A stretch of DNA of 64,000 bases from CAITYL01 sp041651315 (GCA_041651315.1 JBAZJM010000002.1:11984-75983), one strand, 5' to 3'. Counted from the stretch's first letter, positions 1 to 9,159 are shown. Program-made: numbers and translations. The notes: generated from the letters alone by a model not told the origin.

Positions 1-720
1 TAATTGATCAAAGTTAGAACAACCACAGACAGTTGCTGCTACTTTTTTTCGGAGTCTTGGAATTCCAGGAATATGATCTGAATTATCACCAGTCAAAGCT
101 TTAAACATCAAAATTTCTGAAGGTTGGATGGCAACCTTAAATTTCCTCTCCATGTCAATTGCTGATTTTTCAGCATCAACAAATCGATCCCCGGTAGACC
201 CGGGACGATATATAACAATTCGATCTGAATCAGCTAAAAGCTGATAATAATCCCGATCAGAAGAAACTATTATATGATAGTCATATGGTCGAGAATTCAC
301 ATAAGAAGCAATTAAATCATCTGCTTCTTCATCAGGATGGTGATAAACATCCGATCCCATGAGTAAAAATAAATGAATAAGAACATCAAGTTCATTACGA
401 GCAACGTATCCATCACATAAACGAATTTCAAAGGGCTCGGAACCTGGACGAGTCTTATCTCCTTCTTCTCTTAGTTTATAGTTTGGATCTAATGAAAGTC
501 GTCTTTTCGGAGTTCCATCGAAAAACACATCCATACGAGATGGGCGAGAAACTGATAACACCCAATCGGATAACATCGATAGGAATCCGTATATGAGTCC
601 TGTCGGATAACCTGATGGAGAAATCATCGGATCATCAGAACGATTCGTAACAAAAATAGCATATGCCCTATGAAGAAGGTTATTACCGTCAATCAAAAGA
701 TTTCTGGAAGTATTAGACAA
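1..720 (-). CDS. 5'-3' exonuclease / flap endonuclease (partial)
   Basis: Reading from a TTG at 720, the translation opens LLIDGNNLLHRAYA and contains EADDLIAS, SSDRDYYQLL and LTGDNSDHIPGIP. These are the metal-binding Asp/Glu signatures of the PolI-type 5' nuclease (PIN/FEN) family, which removes flaps and RNA primers during replication and repair. The frame stays open to base 1, so the C-terminus (the rest of the helix-hairpin-helix region) lies outside the window. The TTG overlaps the stop of the NusG gene (TTGTCTAA), with GGAG about 12 nt upstream. It is the last visible gene of a replication operon with NusG, DnaX and primase. Confidence 0.88.
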   Translation of the reverse strand, partial: MSNTSRNLLIDGNNLLHRAYAIFVTNRSDDPMISPSGYPTGLIYGFLSMLSDWVLSVSRPSRMDVFFDGTPKRRLSLDPNYKLREEGDKTRPGSEPFEIRLCDGYVARNELDVLIHLFLLMGSDVYHHPDEEADDLIASYVNSRPYDYHIIVSSDRDYYQLLADSDRIVIYRPGSTGDRFVDAEKSAIDMERKFKVAIQPSEILMFKALTGDNSDHIPGIPRLRKKVAATVCGCSNFDQL

Positions 721-1240
721 CCTTCAATTTCTCCAAATATGTACTACGGTATCCAAGAATAAGAGCTTTCGATTTTAAGATAGCCTTTACATCAATCATA
801 TCACCGTCAACACCAACAACAACACCTCTCATGTTTTTGTAAGTGCCGCTTTTAACAACCACGGGATCTCCAACAGAAAACTTGACTTCTTGGATTTCTT
901 TAATACCTTGACGTAACGGATCGAGTTGAGAATCATCAACTAGAGAATAAACTGGAGAAGATCCACGACTAGTTGTACAAAGAACCTCTCTGAAATAAGT
1001 AGTATCACGAAGTTTAAGGTATGAAATGTCAGGTCTAAACTCGATAAACACATATCCATCCATATAAACTAGTGTTTGTGATTCTTTCCTTACTTTAGTT
1101 GAGAGTGCAGGAACAAATATATTAATATCCGTCCGTTTCAAAATTCGACGAATTGAATTTTCAAGTACAGGAACATTCGTTTCAGATTCCTGCTCACCAG
1201 CTGAGGATAGTTCGACAACTACCCATTTCGGCTTAACCAC
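713..1240 (-). CDS. nusG: NusG-like transcription elongation factor
   Basis: The protein has an NGN-type N-terminus beginning KPKWVVVEL and a C-terminal KOW domain (VGDPVVVKSGTYKNMRGVV), the layout of NusG/RfaH factors that bind RNA polymerase and control pausing and termination. I chose the GTG at 1240 because it overlaps the dnaX stop (GTGGTTAA) and starts right at the NGN domain. A GTG at 1297 would add 19 unstructured residues and a 65-nt overlap. Neither start has a clear Shine-Dalgarno, so translational coupling to dnaX is likely. A phage-encoded NusG suggests antitermination on phage transcripts (inference). Confidence 0.8.
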   Translation of the reverse strand: MVKPKWVVVELSSAGEQESETNVPVLENSIRRILKRTDINIFVPALSTKVRKESQTLVYMDGYVFIEFRPDISYLKLRDTTYFREVLCTTSRGSSPVYSLVDDSQLDPLRQGIKEIQEVKFSVGDPVVVKSGTYKNMRGVVVGVDGDMIDVKAILKSKALILGYRSTYLEKLKVV

Positions 1241-2615
1241 CGAGACGCCGGGTGAAGGATGCCGCGAATTCAGCTTCTGAGATTGGGATTCGTTCACGAT
1301 CTAACTTTACGTGAACTTCAGCCCGCTCAGTAGTTTCTGGAGTCGGAGCAGTAAAGACAACACTTTTATCTAAAGATGTTAAATCTTCATTTGATGTATA
1401 TTTAACACCATTTACTTCAACTGATTTCGAACCCGATCTTGGCGGAGGTTGCTTAGAAGGAGATTGGGCCGTAATAGGCGGAGCTACAGGCGGAGCTACA
1501 GGCGGAGCTGTGGGTGAAACAGGAACCGGAATGGGAGGGAGAATAACAGTTGGTTCTGTAACAGATGGAGTTATGTTTTGAGATACTGGAATAGAAACAG
1601 GAACTATTTGAGCATCCTTTAAAAGGATAGCCTCAATATCAGCAATGGATGGACGATCAATAGATCCAAGATCTTGAGCTACCGTCAGCCAACCGCGGCC
1701 TCTACTAGGAAAAAATCCTGTTTCAACAGGGAATTTCGATTTAGCACCAACAGAAAGTCTGAAAGCACCCGAAATAGCCTCAATTATCATATCACGAATC
1801 CAAGTCGGACTTTCCCTATGAGAAAGCTTATCAAGAAAGTCGAAAGCATGCTTCACATTAATATCTAATGTGGAAAGAATTTTTCCAACGAGTTCATAAC
1901 TTTCGAATCGATAATACTGACTAACAGTTGACAGTGTAATAGGACCAAGAATAGACATAGACTCAAGAGCTAATAAGCTACTTCTTGGAGTACGTGAACA
2001 CATCATAGCTATTATGCTAAGAGCCTCATCTTCATATTGAAGTGACTCTTTTTCACAAACATCCTTCAGTCTCATGACAAGAGCATCTTGAGACGGGGGT
2101 TGAATGTTATACTCTTCTACTCGATCACGAATAGGACCAACTATTTTATGTGGCTCAGTAGTACATAAAATAACAATGAAAGTCCGTGACTCAACAGCCT
2201 GCAGAAGAGCATCTTGTGCAGGCTTAGAAAGACGCTGAGCCTCATCAAAGAAGTAGATTCTGAGATCACTTCCATCCTCAGAACCAAATTCAGAATCGCG
2301 AATTATTTCACGAATCTTATCGATCGTCCCCTGAGAAGCAGCATCAAGCTCTTCGACATCTTGGTTTGTCCCGTTAAGAATAGAAATACACGAATCACAT
2401 TCATTACACGGTTCCCCGTCTTGCAAATTCGTACATTTCATAGCTCGAGCAACAATTCGAGCAAGAGTTGTTTTACCGCAACCCTTCGGACCTCCAAACA
2501 TCATTGATTGCTGACTTAAAGAATGTCCTCTACTCCTAGTTAGGAGTAAATTCTTCACTCCATTATTACCTAAAACATCAGCAAAACGATTGGGACGATA
2601 TTTCAAATCTAACAT
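1233..2615 (-). CDS. dnaX: DNA polymerase III gamma/tau subunit (DnaX)
   Basis: AAA+ clamp-loader ATPase of 460 residues. Walker A GPKGCGKT is at about 42-49, a four-Cys zinc module at C61, C70, C73 and C76, and a Walker B/DExx box YFFDEAQ at about 121-127, followed by sensor-1 region LCTTEP. Residues ~345-400 are a Pro/Ala/Val-rich linker with PPVAPP repeats, then a short tail. The SRC arginine-finger motif of bacterial DnaX is not obvious (IRDRVEEY instead). It loads the sliding clamp at primer ends. Delta and delta' are encoded near 19-20.7 kb and a clamp-like protein near 6 kb, so the phage carries its own clamp loader. Confidence 0.92.
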   Translation of the reverse strand: MLDLKYRPNRFADVLGNNGVKNLLLTRSRGHSLSQQSMMFGGPKGCGKTTLARIVARAMKCTNLQDGEPCNECDSCISILNGTNQDVEELDAASQGTIDKIREIIRDSEFGSEDGSDLRIYFFDEAQRLSKPAQDALLQAVESRTFIVILCTTEPHKIVGPIRDRVEEYNIQPPSQDALVMRLKDVCEKESLQYEDEALSIIAMMCSRTPRSSLLALESMSILGPITLSTVSQYYRFESYELVGKILSTLDINVKHAFDFLDKLSHRESPTWIRDMIIEAISGAFRLSVGAKSKFPVETGFFPSRGRGWLTVAQDLGSIDRPSIADIEAILLKDAQIVPVSIPVSQNITPSVTEPTVILPPIPVPVSPTAPPVAPPVAPPITAQSPSKQPPPRSGSKSVEVNGVKYTSNEDLTSLDKSVVFTAPTPETTERAEVHVKLDRERIPISEAEFAASFTRRLGG

Positions 2616-2624
2616 GATGATGCT

Positions 2625-3101
2625 TTACTCAGTTCTCAAGCATTTCTCGAATTCGACAAGACCTTCATGCCACTGCCCATGACGTTCAGCAACTTCAGGA
2701 AATTCTTGAACTGGAGGAGGTATGAGCTTCCATACCATTGAACCGTCTTCCTCTTTCTCCGTTCCCTGACACCTACTAAGTAGATGATCAATCAGGGCGT
2801 CACGTTGATTTGGTCTAAGATCATTCCAAACTTCAAGAGCGATCTCAATGATGAAATCAAAACCAACAAGAAAAGCGAATTTTCCGCCCATCTTATAGAC
2901 GTTTCCAGGAACTGGATTACCTGCACGTCTGGCAGCTTTGTTACGACATATGTAACGAATTTTAGCGGAACTAAGATGCTGATGATCTTTCGGTATCATC
3001 CTCTCAGCTATTTTTTGAGCGGTTTCAAAATCATCAAAGAGCAACGGCATTTGCTCAGTCTTCTTTTTCTTATCACGTACTGCATCATTTTCGTCAGTCA
3101 T
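2625..3101 (-). CDS. Putative phage metallopeptidase-like protein with degenerate active site
   Basis: The stretch HLSSAKIRYICRN ... VGFDFIIEIALEVWNDL ... QRDALIDHLLSRC matches the pattern I know from the putative phage metallopeptidase family, whose members carry DHELCH (an HExxH zinc motif). Here that position reads DHLLSRC, so the catalytic Glu and second His are missing and activity is doubtful. The N-terminus is charged (KKKK at about 11-14 from the chosen start). Start ATG 3101 is preceded by TTGGAGAATCAA; an upstream TTG is in frame but sits on the ribosome-binding site. It lies between primase and dnaX, so a replication-linked scaffold role is possible. Family assignment is from memory. 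Confidence 0.55.
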   Translation of the reverse strand: MTDENDAVRDKKKKTEQMPLLFDDFETAQKIAERMIPKDHQHLSSAKIRYICRNKAARRAGNPVPGNVYKMGGKFAFLVGFDFIIEIALEVWNDLRPNQRDALIDHLLSRCQGTEKEEDGSMVWKLIPPPVQEFPEVAERHGQWHEGLVEFEKCLRTE

Positions 3102-3120
3102 TTGATTCTCCAACTTAAAA

Positions 3121-3909
3121 TCATTTTACGCTCATAGAGGCGTACCATGAACGTATTCCATCATCACCGATTTTTCTCCATGCTTCATTCAAATCTTTAC
3201 AATTCCTAATATTAGGAAGTCTGAAATCACGAATAAATAAATTCGGTGAATAGTTATAATCAAAGAACGATCGAAATCCTTTTCGACCAGCAGCATCTAA
3301 GTCAAGACACATATTTACAATTGATGCGAATCGCTGAATAATTTTAGTTCTATCTTTCCCAGGACTACTATTCGTAAGACCAAGAACATTAGGAGCAGCT
3401 AATCTCTCGAATGTTAAATAGTCAAATGGTCCTTCTACTAAGAAAACTTCTTTCTTAGCCCAGATTATCGGCATTGCTACCGCTGCACCAAAAAAGAATC
3501 CCTCCGGCCTTCTACGAATAAGAAAAGTGTCGTAGTTTTTCTCAGCGATAGATCTAACTTGAACACCAACAAGACAGCCAGAATAAGTAGTTAAAGGAAA
3601 AACGATAGAACCAACAATTCGACGCCCAATTATGGGAATTTTTGGACCACCCTCTTCTTCTCTGGTCCATTTCGTAGACCAACGCATGAATCTACAGGAT
3701 TCACAGAAAGGCCCGTCTTTTTCTCCACAAGATTCAGAGTGCTTAGGATCAGAAGTAACTTCTGGAAAGAAATCACCGCCAACAAAACCAATTCTGTGGC
3801 GACGAATCTGCTCAGCAGATACACCTCTCCCTAAAAGATAAGATTGTGCCTCATCCGAATTTTCGAGGCAACTCGAAGCCCACTCAAGAAAGGCTTCTAA
3901 AAAATACAC
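3121..3909 (-). CDS. DnaG-like TOPRIM primase
   Basis: The TOPRIM core is clear: VFLVEGPFDYL (catalytic Glu at about 159), LDLDAAGRKG (about 202-211, DxD) and KDLNEAW (about 238). The protein has 262 residues, much shorter than bacterial DnaG, and has no classical N-terminal CHC2 zinc ribbon, but a Cys cluster (C61, C69, C72) may play that role. It would make RNA primers for phage replication. GTG start at 3909 with only a weak upstream purine stretch. It sits in an operon with the metallopeptidase-like gene and dnaX. The helicase partner is not seen in this window. Confidence 0.82.
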   Translation of the reverse strand: MYFLEAFLEWASSCLENSDEAQSYLLGRGVSAEQIRRHRIGFVGGDFFPEVTSDPKHSESCGEKDGPFCESCRFMRWSTKWTREEEGGPKIPIIGRRIVGSIVFPLTTYSGCLVGVQVRSIAEKNYDTFLIRRRPEGFFFGAAVAMPIIWAKKEVFLVEGPFDYLTFERLAAPNVLGLTNSSPGKDRTKIIQRFASIVNMCLDLDAAGRKGFRSFFDYNYSPNLFIRDFRLPNIRNCKDLNEAWRKIGDDGIRSWYASMSVK

Positions 3910-3917
3910 ATTGATCT

Positions 3918-4613
3918 TTACACTTGACTAGGGATTTTTGAAGGACAAAAAGCCATTCCTAATGCAATGTTATGGATTAGGATAGCGGCCCCTCCACCCA
4001 AAAATTGAGTGTATAAACCAACCATGTCAGGACGAGATAAGAAAACTGGAAATGGAACATCACACGGGACTATCCTACAAATTTTCTTATATTTCCCAGC
4101 TGAATCATCGTAATCAGTACCAAAGAATCGTTTTTTCTTATCAGGGGTCCAATCAGTCGGTGTCAAACAAACATGTGGTTGTATAACCATCCCGGAATTT
4201 TTTTGAATATAACTAAAACCTTTACCGGCTCGACCCTTACCGGAAAAAACATTTCCGAGATTATCTTCAACCGATAATTTGAAAGCAGCGGATATCATAT
4301 CACCGATTATAGTATCGGTATTCTCGGATTCTTGAGAGAAAACACCAACACCTATATAAAGAGTCTTCGAACTGACATCTATGTCTTTTTTAACTATTTT
4401 CCCACCACGAATGAGCATCGGTAGCTCATCCTTCGGTTTGTATATGACATCATCTCCATTAGTTAGTTTTCGGGAAACTAAAAATTTCCCTCTCGTACTA
4501 GAGATGATAGCTGGAACAAAATCTATTATAGCAGGAACGTCGATTTGATATGGAATCGATGCTCCTGATCGTGATCTATGAAGATCATGTTCTAAAATTC
4601 TGAGAAGAATCAT
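3918..4613 (-). CDS. Unknown protein, 231 aa
   Basis: I do not recognise this family. The start overlaps the previous stop (ATGA at 4610-4613), so it is translationally coupled to the gene upstream. The C-terminal third has a compact hydrophobic, Gly-rich stretch (FLGGGAAILIHNIALGMAF) too short and polar-interrupted for a confident membrane call. The middle holds KGRAGKGFSYIQ and PTDWTPDKKKRFF. Position between a Cys-rich gene and primase suggests a replication accessory role, but nothing in the sequence demands it. Confidence 0.7.
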   Translation of the reverse strand: MILLRILEHDLHRSRSGASIPYQIDVPAIIDFVPAIISSTRGKFLVSRKLTNGDDVIYKPKDELPMLIRGGKIVKKDIDVSSKTLYIGVGVFSQESENTDTIIGDMISAAFKLSVEDNLGNVFSGKGRAGKGFSYIQKNSGMVIQPHVCLTPTDWTPDKKKRFFGTDYDDSAGKYKKICRIVPCDVPFPVFLSRPDMVGLYTQFLGGGAAILIHNIALGMAFCPSKIPSQV

Positions 4614-5179
4614 TTCCAGAAATCTTCCGGTAGTTCTTCTTCCTTTTCAGGGAGAGCATGAGGTCTCTTACGAAGAGAAAAAATCGTAAAAAATGATAAA
4701 ATCCAGAAAATAAATCTGTTGAAAAGAGGCCTTCGTTTTCCCCTGATTTCAAGGATCCATTGAAGAGCAGCTATATCACGATAATTATCATAGACATATT
4801 TATCATTAGAAAAACACTCTTCAAAATCAGCTGCAGCTTCATCAATAGAATGAGAAGATCTAAAATACGGACAATCAGCAGCTTTCGCGTCGTTATCGCA
4901 AAATTCCCCAGTCCAAGAAGATGGATCTTCAGATCCATATGTGCATATATGTTCAGGCTCAAGTTCTGTATTTAAAACAACAAGAGTTGTTTGGTGTCTC
5001 GGAGAGAGTTCATACTCTGTCGATAAATCATTTTGAGAATACGGAAGTCTTTTAGGAAGATGTTCAACGTTATGAACACAATTTCCATAACGACGACAAG
5101 TAAGAGATAGAATATGTTGGCGAAGATACCTATTACGTAGGCGCTCCAGCCGACTTACTATGCTTAATTTCTTCTTCAC
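4610..5179 (-). CDS. Cys-rich protein with a possible C-terminal membrane segment
   Basis: 189 residues, GTG start at 5179. Conserved-looking paired cysteines occur as CRRYGNC, HICTYGS, EFCDND and ADCPYF, suggesting a metal-binding or disulfide fold. Near the C-terminus RFIFWILSFFTIFSL is a candidate membrane or amphipathic helix flanked by basic residues, followed by an acidic tail (EKEEELPEDFWK). It sits in the run between the SbcC-like gene and primase. No function recognised. Confidence 0.65.
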   Translation of the reverse strand: MKKKLSIVSRLERLRNRYLRQHILSLTCRRYGNCVHNVEHLPKRLPYSQNDLSTEYELSPRHQTTLVVLNTELEPEHICTYGSEDPSSWTGEFCDNDAKAADCPYFRSSHSIDEAAADFEECFSNDKYVYDNYRDIAALQWILEIRGKRRPLFNRFIFWILSFFTIFSLRKRPHALPEKEEELPEDFWK

Positions 5180-5190
5180 GAATTAGTACT

Positions 5191-5826
5191 CTACGTTCGA
5201 CGACGCAAACGGAAAGATTTAATATCGTCAGGGCCCTTTTCGGTATATCCTTCATAAGCTACGTGAGCGTGAGCCATGAATTCTTCGTTATGAGTTACCA
5301 TGAAAATATTCACTCCGGTCTCTTCTGCGAGTTGACGCATAAAATCGGCAGCTGCCGGAATATAACGAAGAGCCAGAGCAGACATCGATTCATCAAGAAG
5401 CAGCAAATTAGCCATGTTTAATCTGGCCATAACTGCAAGCCTGAGAACGAGTGAAGAAACAACGGCTGCACCGCCACCGAAAGACGTCATGGGGTCTGCT
5501 TCAATCCCATCCTCTTCGAGCAAGAAACGCATGGAAAGACGATTAAATTTTGGTTCCTGTTGAATACGGAACGTCAAATTTTGATCATAAACTATGCTCT
5601 TAAGAGCACTAGTTACGAGCTCAGACATCGATTCAACATTTGCTCGAAGAAGATCTTCAAGCCATTTTTTGATAACTTCAGAACTTCTCTGATTAAGATC
5701 AGCTTTATATCTCAAAGCTTCAGATTTAGCTTTAAGTGCTTCAGAACGAAGATGTAAAATATCACGATAAGCTTTGATAGATGAAATACCTTCTCTTAGC
5801 TCACCGAGTCTTTTTTCGATGTCCAT
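5191..5826 (-). CDS. Rad50/SbcC-like ATPase, C-terminal half only
   Basis: Residues 1-75 are coiled-coil-like. The rest is an ABC-type C-lobe with signature SFGGGAAVVSSLVL (about 115-128), Walker B LLLLDESMSAL (about 141-151) and H-loop MVTHN (His at about 179). The N-lobe with Walker A is absent from this gene and from both neighbours. The start ATG overlaps the stop of the clamp gene (5826). SbcD/Mre11 lies 2.3 kb upstream in the same operon, so it may act in a Mre11-Rad50-like end-processing complex, with a Walker A partner encoded elsewhere or not at all. Compare RecF/RecN-type ATPases as an alternative. Confidence 0.72.
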   Translation of the reverse strand: MDIEKRLGELREGISSIKAYRDILHLRSEALKAKSEALRYKADLNQRSSEVIKKWLEDLLRANVESMSELVTSALKSIVYDQNLTFRIQQEPKFNRLSMRFLLEEDGIEADPMTSFGGGAAVVSSLVLRLAVMARLNMANLLLLDESMSALALRYIPAAADFMRQLAEETGVNIFMVTHNEEFMAHAHVAYEGYTEKGPDDIKSFRLRRRT

Positions 5827-6950
5827 TAGTGTTTCACCATCGTTTGAAGATAATGCTGAACTAACGTATCCCCAGTGGGATTAGCTGAAGATATACGAAT
5901 GGTATTTGGAGAATCTGCATGACCGAATGAAAATTTCACATCTCCTTCAACATTCCCAGTTACATGCTCGAGGTACTCAACATAAATGTCTTCATCGAAG
6001 ACATGACCTCGTTCCATACGACAATCAATTCTGGAGATTTCTTCTTTATTGAAGAAAAGAATTAATTCACGATCACGATCTTCACCACTAGCTCGAAAGG
6101 ATACTCTTCGAGTCCCTTCTTCCTGAGAGGCTGTCATAGCCCACGAAAGAGCTTTAGAGAGCTTGTCCGCACCGACAATAAAAGAAACGGGATAATCATC
6201 ACTCTCTAAAGTAAATAATGGTTTCTTTGAAGAGATCTTACTTAAAGCAAGAATAGATCTCGTCCCGGGTTCAACTATATATAATTTATTCTTATCCTCT
6301 GTTATGGAAATATAGTCGTCTTTGCAATTAGAACAAAAAGAAGAGATGATAGGTAAATCGGCTCCAACGAGACTCAGGTCAAAATCGATGAGTGGTGATT
6401 TAACTACCGTCCCATAATGTCTAGCCATGGACACGGCACAATTGGATTCACTATAAAAATGAACCTGATTAACTCGCATTTCTTCATCAGACTTCATTTT
6501 TACTTGAGCAGAGCAAGATAAACTACGAAGTATCTTTTCAAAAGCTACTCGATTAATATCTTTTATACCAGTCGTAGTCGGAAGTTCAGGAATAGGAAGA
6601 CGCTTAGAACGTCGCGCCTTCTTTTTCATGCTGGCTTGACGACTCTGCCCTCCACCTTCCGCCTTTAACGAAACTGATTTTTCGTTTATCGTGATAGTAA
6701 CAGAACGAAGATCATCAATATCGAGAAGAGCAGTTTTATCAGGCGTTATATATAATTCTTCGCATTTAATGCTAGAATCACTTCCACCGCTATAATCGAC
6801 GAAAGTTCGAACATATCTGCGTTTATCATTCGAAAAAACAACCACTCCATCTTGTTCAAATCGAAGACAAAAATCACCGGATTCCGGTTTAACAAGACGA
6901 ACCAGAGAGAATGCTTGTCCTATCGACTTAGTTCCAAGAGAGAATTTCAT
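5826..6950 (-). CDS. Sliding-clamp-like protein (DnaN family, tentative)
   Basis: 374 residues, the usual length for a bacterial beta clamp. The N-terminal part (FSLGTKSIGQAFSLVRL ... GVVVFSNDKRRYVRTFV), a middle segment starting INRVAFEKILRSLS, and a C-terminal segment (IRISSANPTGDTLVQHYLQTM) suggest three repeated clamp folds. The C-terminus resembles the end of DnaN. An insert of basic residues (KKKARRSKR, about 109-117) is unusual. A clamp is expected because the phage encodes DnaX, delta and delta'. The call rests on length, fold pattern and context more than on strong motifs. Confidence 0.55.
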   Translation of the reverse strand: MKFSLGTKSIGQAFSLVRLVKPESGDFCLRFEQDGVVVFSNDKRRYVRTFVDYSGGSDSSIKCEELYITPDKTALLDIDDLRSVTITINEKSVSLKAEGGGQSRQASMKKKARRSKRLPIPELPTTTGIKDINRVAFEKILRSLSCSAQVKMKSDEEMRVNQVHFYSESNCAVSMARHYGTVVKSPLIDFDLSLVGADLPIISSFCSNCKDDYISITEDKNKLYIVEPGTRSILALSKISSKKPLFTLESDDYPVSFIVGADKLSKALSWAMTASQEEGTRRVSFRASGEDRDRELILFFNKEEISRIDCRMERGHVFDEDIYVEYLEHVTGNVEGDVKFSFGHADSPNTIRISSANPTGDTLVQHYLQTMVKH

Positions 6951-7249
6951 CCTTTGTTTATCTCATCTAGCATGGGCTTAATGATTTTCTCAGCCGTTTC
7001 AAGCTCTGAAGTTAACGCTTGAATTTTTACACGTTCAACTTCAATTTGACGAGTGAGCTCATCTTTGATGTTATTCGGATCAAATCCGAGCGCTTGGCAT
7101 TCATCCATTAATCTACGGAGTGCCTTTCGTCGCGCCGTTAGTTCAGCAGTAACTAATGATTTATTCCTCTCAAGTGCTTCACGTCGAGAATTATACTCTT
7201 GGTAAGACTTGACAAGATCATCAATACTGACAGTAGTAGTATCTTTCAT
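6947..7249 (-). CDS. Small coiled-coil protein
   Basis: 100 residues, nearly all heptad-like helix (RREALERNKSLVTAELTARRKALRRL ... broken at ALGFDPNN, then a second helix). This looks like a helix-turn-helix hairpin of coiled coil, similar in style to the arm of an SMC/Rad50 protein. It overlaps the clamp gene by 4 nt and is preceded by a good ribosome site (GAGAGGATGACTG-ATG). It may be an accessory to the neighbouring SbcC-like half gene, which is speculative. Confidence 0.7.
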   Translation of the reverse strand: MKDTTTVSIDDLVKSYQEYNSRREALERNKSLVTAELTARRKALRRLMDECQALGFDPNNIKDELTRQIEVERVKIQALTSELETAEKIIKPMLDEINKG

Positions 7250-7293
7250 CAGTCATCCTCTCAAAGATAATTTCAAATTACATCAACAAAGTT

Positions 7294-8136
7294 TCAGGTT
7301 ACCTGTTCAAGATCAAATATGGAATCGAAAACCCTATTATTTGAATCAAAACGGGTAGCAGCTATATATTCACGACCTTCAGAACAAGTGAGATTATAAT
7401 CACAATTCTTACAAGCAACAGATGGCTGAGCCTCAAACATTTTCAAACGAACTTTCTTAGCGACATCGAAAGCCGTATCAATAGATTTTCTCATGTCATC
7501 TTCAGTATAATCAACCCACTGAAGAGGATCAGAAGGAAAGCGCCAATAAAGAAATCCGATTCGACTAGGGGCGACACCGTAATAGAGATAATGTAAAGTC
7601 GCGTACCAAATTAATTGATTAGAGTCAGTATACTTACCTCTATGTCTTGATCCTTTACCATCAATAATAACGATTTCATCACTAAATGGATGAATGAAAT
7701 CAACTTTTGCCCCTAAACGAAGAGTAATGCCATCCTTGGTATAATCTTGTGTTAAATCACGTTCAGCAACACTAGCCGGGGATAGAAGACGATTTTTTCT
7801 TATAGTGTTGATTCCTTCAGGAATATATGTATCAAGATCATTTCTGAGTGTTAAAACATACCCAGGATCCGAAGCTGATATGAAATTCTCAGTGGCAAAT
7901 ATCTGATCTATAGCAGCATCTTTATAGGAAAGAGTAACGCCAATCGGATTCGGTTTAGACCAGGCCTTCCTCTTATAAAACCATTCGAATACTTTTCCAA
8001 TAATGGAACCAAACATGGAATCACGCGGATCTCTTGCTTTTTTAAAAGCTTTGATTATATAAGAAAATTCATACTTCTTTGGGCATATTATATAACAACT
8101 TATCCCTGAATAGCTAAGATAGTCACAGAGACTCAT
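7294..8136 (-). CDS. PD-(D/E)XK nuclease, Cas4/RecB type with Fe-S cysteines
   Basis: The nuclease core is visible: LGAKVDFIHP ... EIVIIDGKGS (the D and D-x-K pair) then SNQLIWYATLHYL (motif QxxxY). Cysteines near both ends (SCYIICPKKYEF at the N-terminus, CKNCDYNLTC at the C-terminus) match the Fe-S cluster layout of Cas4/AddB-type nucleases. It probably processes DNA ends with the SbcD protein immediately upstream (1-nt gap) and the RecD2 helicase. 280 residues. Confidence 0.82.
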   Translation of the reverse strand: MSLCDYLSYSGISCYIICPKKYEFSYIIKAFKKARDPRDSMFGSIIGKVFEWFYKRKAWSKPNPIGVTLSYKDAAIDQIFATENFISASDPGYVLTLRNDLDTYIPEGINTIRKNRLLSPASVAERDLTQDYTKDGITLRLGAKVDFIHPFSDEIVIIDGKGSRHRGKYTDSNQLIWYATLHYLYYGVAPSRIGFLYWRFPSDPLQWVDYTEDDMRKSIDTAFDVAKKVRLKMFEAQPSVACKNCDYNLTCSEGREYIAATRFDSNNRVFDSIFDLEQVT

Positions 8137-8137
8137 A

Positions 8138-9133
8138 CTATTCCTCTAACACACCATGCTCAGCCGCTTCAATAGTCTCTAAAATGATATTTCTAAGATC
8201 CTCAGGATAACCTGAGTTTTTCAATTCTTCAAGTTTATCATCGACATTTCCAAAAGTCGAAGTAGCAGTAGTACGAAGTTTTTGTATGAACTCGTCTAAA
8301 TTGCGTCGTTCTTTATCAAGTGCCTTCTTCTTTTCAAGGTCAAAAACTTCAGAAGCATCCTTGATTGGTATATCATGAACATCAATAGAAATTCCTCGAG
8401 AGTCACAGACAATACTCGATACCTTCGGAATACGATCAAGATTTTCGAAAGTTAAGGCCCCTCTAGAGACAGCACCAAGATTCACAAATTTGACGCCAAG
8501 GTGTTCTTTAACACCTTGATCTTTGTGATAATGCCCAAAGACATAAACATCAGGGCATCCTTCAAATATTAAATCTCGATAATCAAATACTCGTTCATTA
8601 AAGAATGTTTGAACACGTTCTTCTGGCGCGAAAGCTGCTAACGCATGAACAAAAGCAATAGTATATGTGCTAGAATCGTTCTTCTTTACGGCCTCTCTCA
8701 GAGCGTCGTCATATAAATCAGTCGTATATTCAACACCAATAAGTCGAACGTTCAAAGTTCCTGAAGTGAGAGTTTCATCTTTAAGATGTCTGAAAACACC
8801 GGAACGAAGAAGAACACCAAGCGGCTGTTTAGGGAGAGAAAGCGGATCATTATAACTCATGTCATGATTGCCACCGATGGCATATGTTGGACATGAATAA
8901 TTACGATGAATCCTAGCCGATTGAGCGACAGTTGCCATTGTCGTCTTATTAGCAGCTTTCACATGAAAAAAGTCGCCAACACGAACAACAGCATCAGCTT
9001 CTAACCTTGAAGCAAGCTGACCTTGCCATTCAAGCTTCTCAAAAATGGCATCCCTGTAACAGTCTTTTCTGTAACCGGGGTTGAGATCGGCAAGATGTTC
9101 GTCAGATGATGTGACTAATCTGATTTTCGACAC
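8138..9133 (-). CDS. SbcD/Mre11-like exonuclease
   Basis: Calcineurin-like metallophosphoesterase with motifs in order: TSSDEHLAD, VRVGDFFH, IGGNHDMS, FVHALAAF and FGHYHKD. These supply the metal ligands of Mre11/SbcD nucleases. The C-terminal ~80 residues are helical and may dock onto the Rad50-like partner. GTG start at 9133, with the motif TGTAATTT only a few bases upstream. It belongs to the recombination operon of Cas4-like nuclease, coiled-coil protein, clamp and SbcC half. Confidence 0.85.
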   Translation of the reverse strand: MSKIRLVTSSDEHLADLNPGYRKDCYRDAIFEKLEWQGQLASRLEADAVVRVGDFFHVKAANKTTMATVAQSARIHRNYSCPTYAIGGNHDMSYNDPLSLPKQPLGVLLRSGVFRHLKDETLTSGTLNVRLIGVEYTTDLYDDALREAVKKNDSSTYTIAFVHALAAFAPEERVQTFFNERVFDYRDLIFEGCPDVYVFGHYHKDQGVKEHLGVKFVNLGAVSRGALTFENLDRIPKVSSIVCDSRGISIDVHDIPIKDASEVFDLEKKKALDKERRNLDEFIQKLRTTATSTFGNVDDKLEELKNSGYPEDLRNIILETIEAAEHGVLEE

Positions 9134-9159
9134 TGATCAAAATTACATTGAAAAGAACT

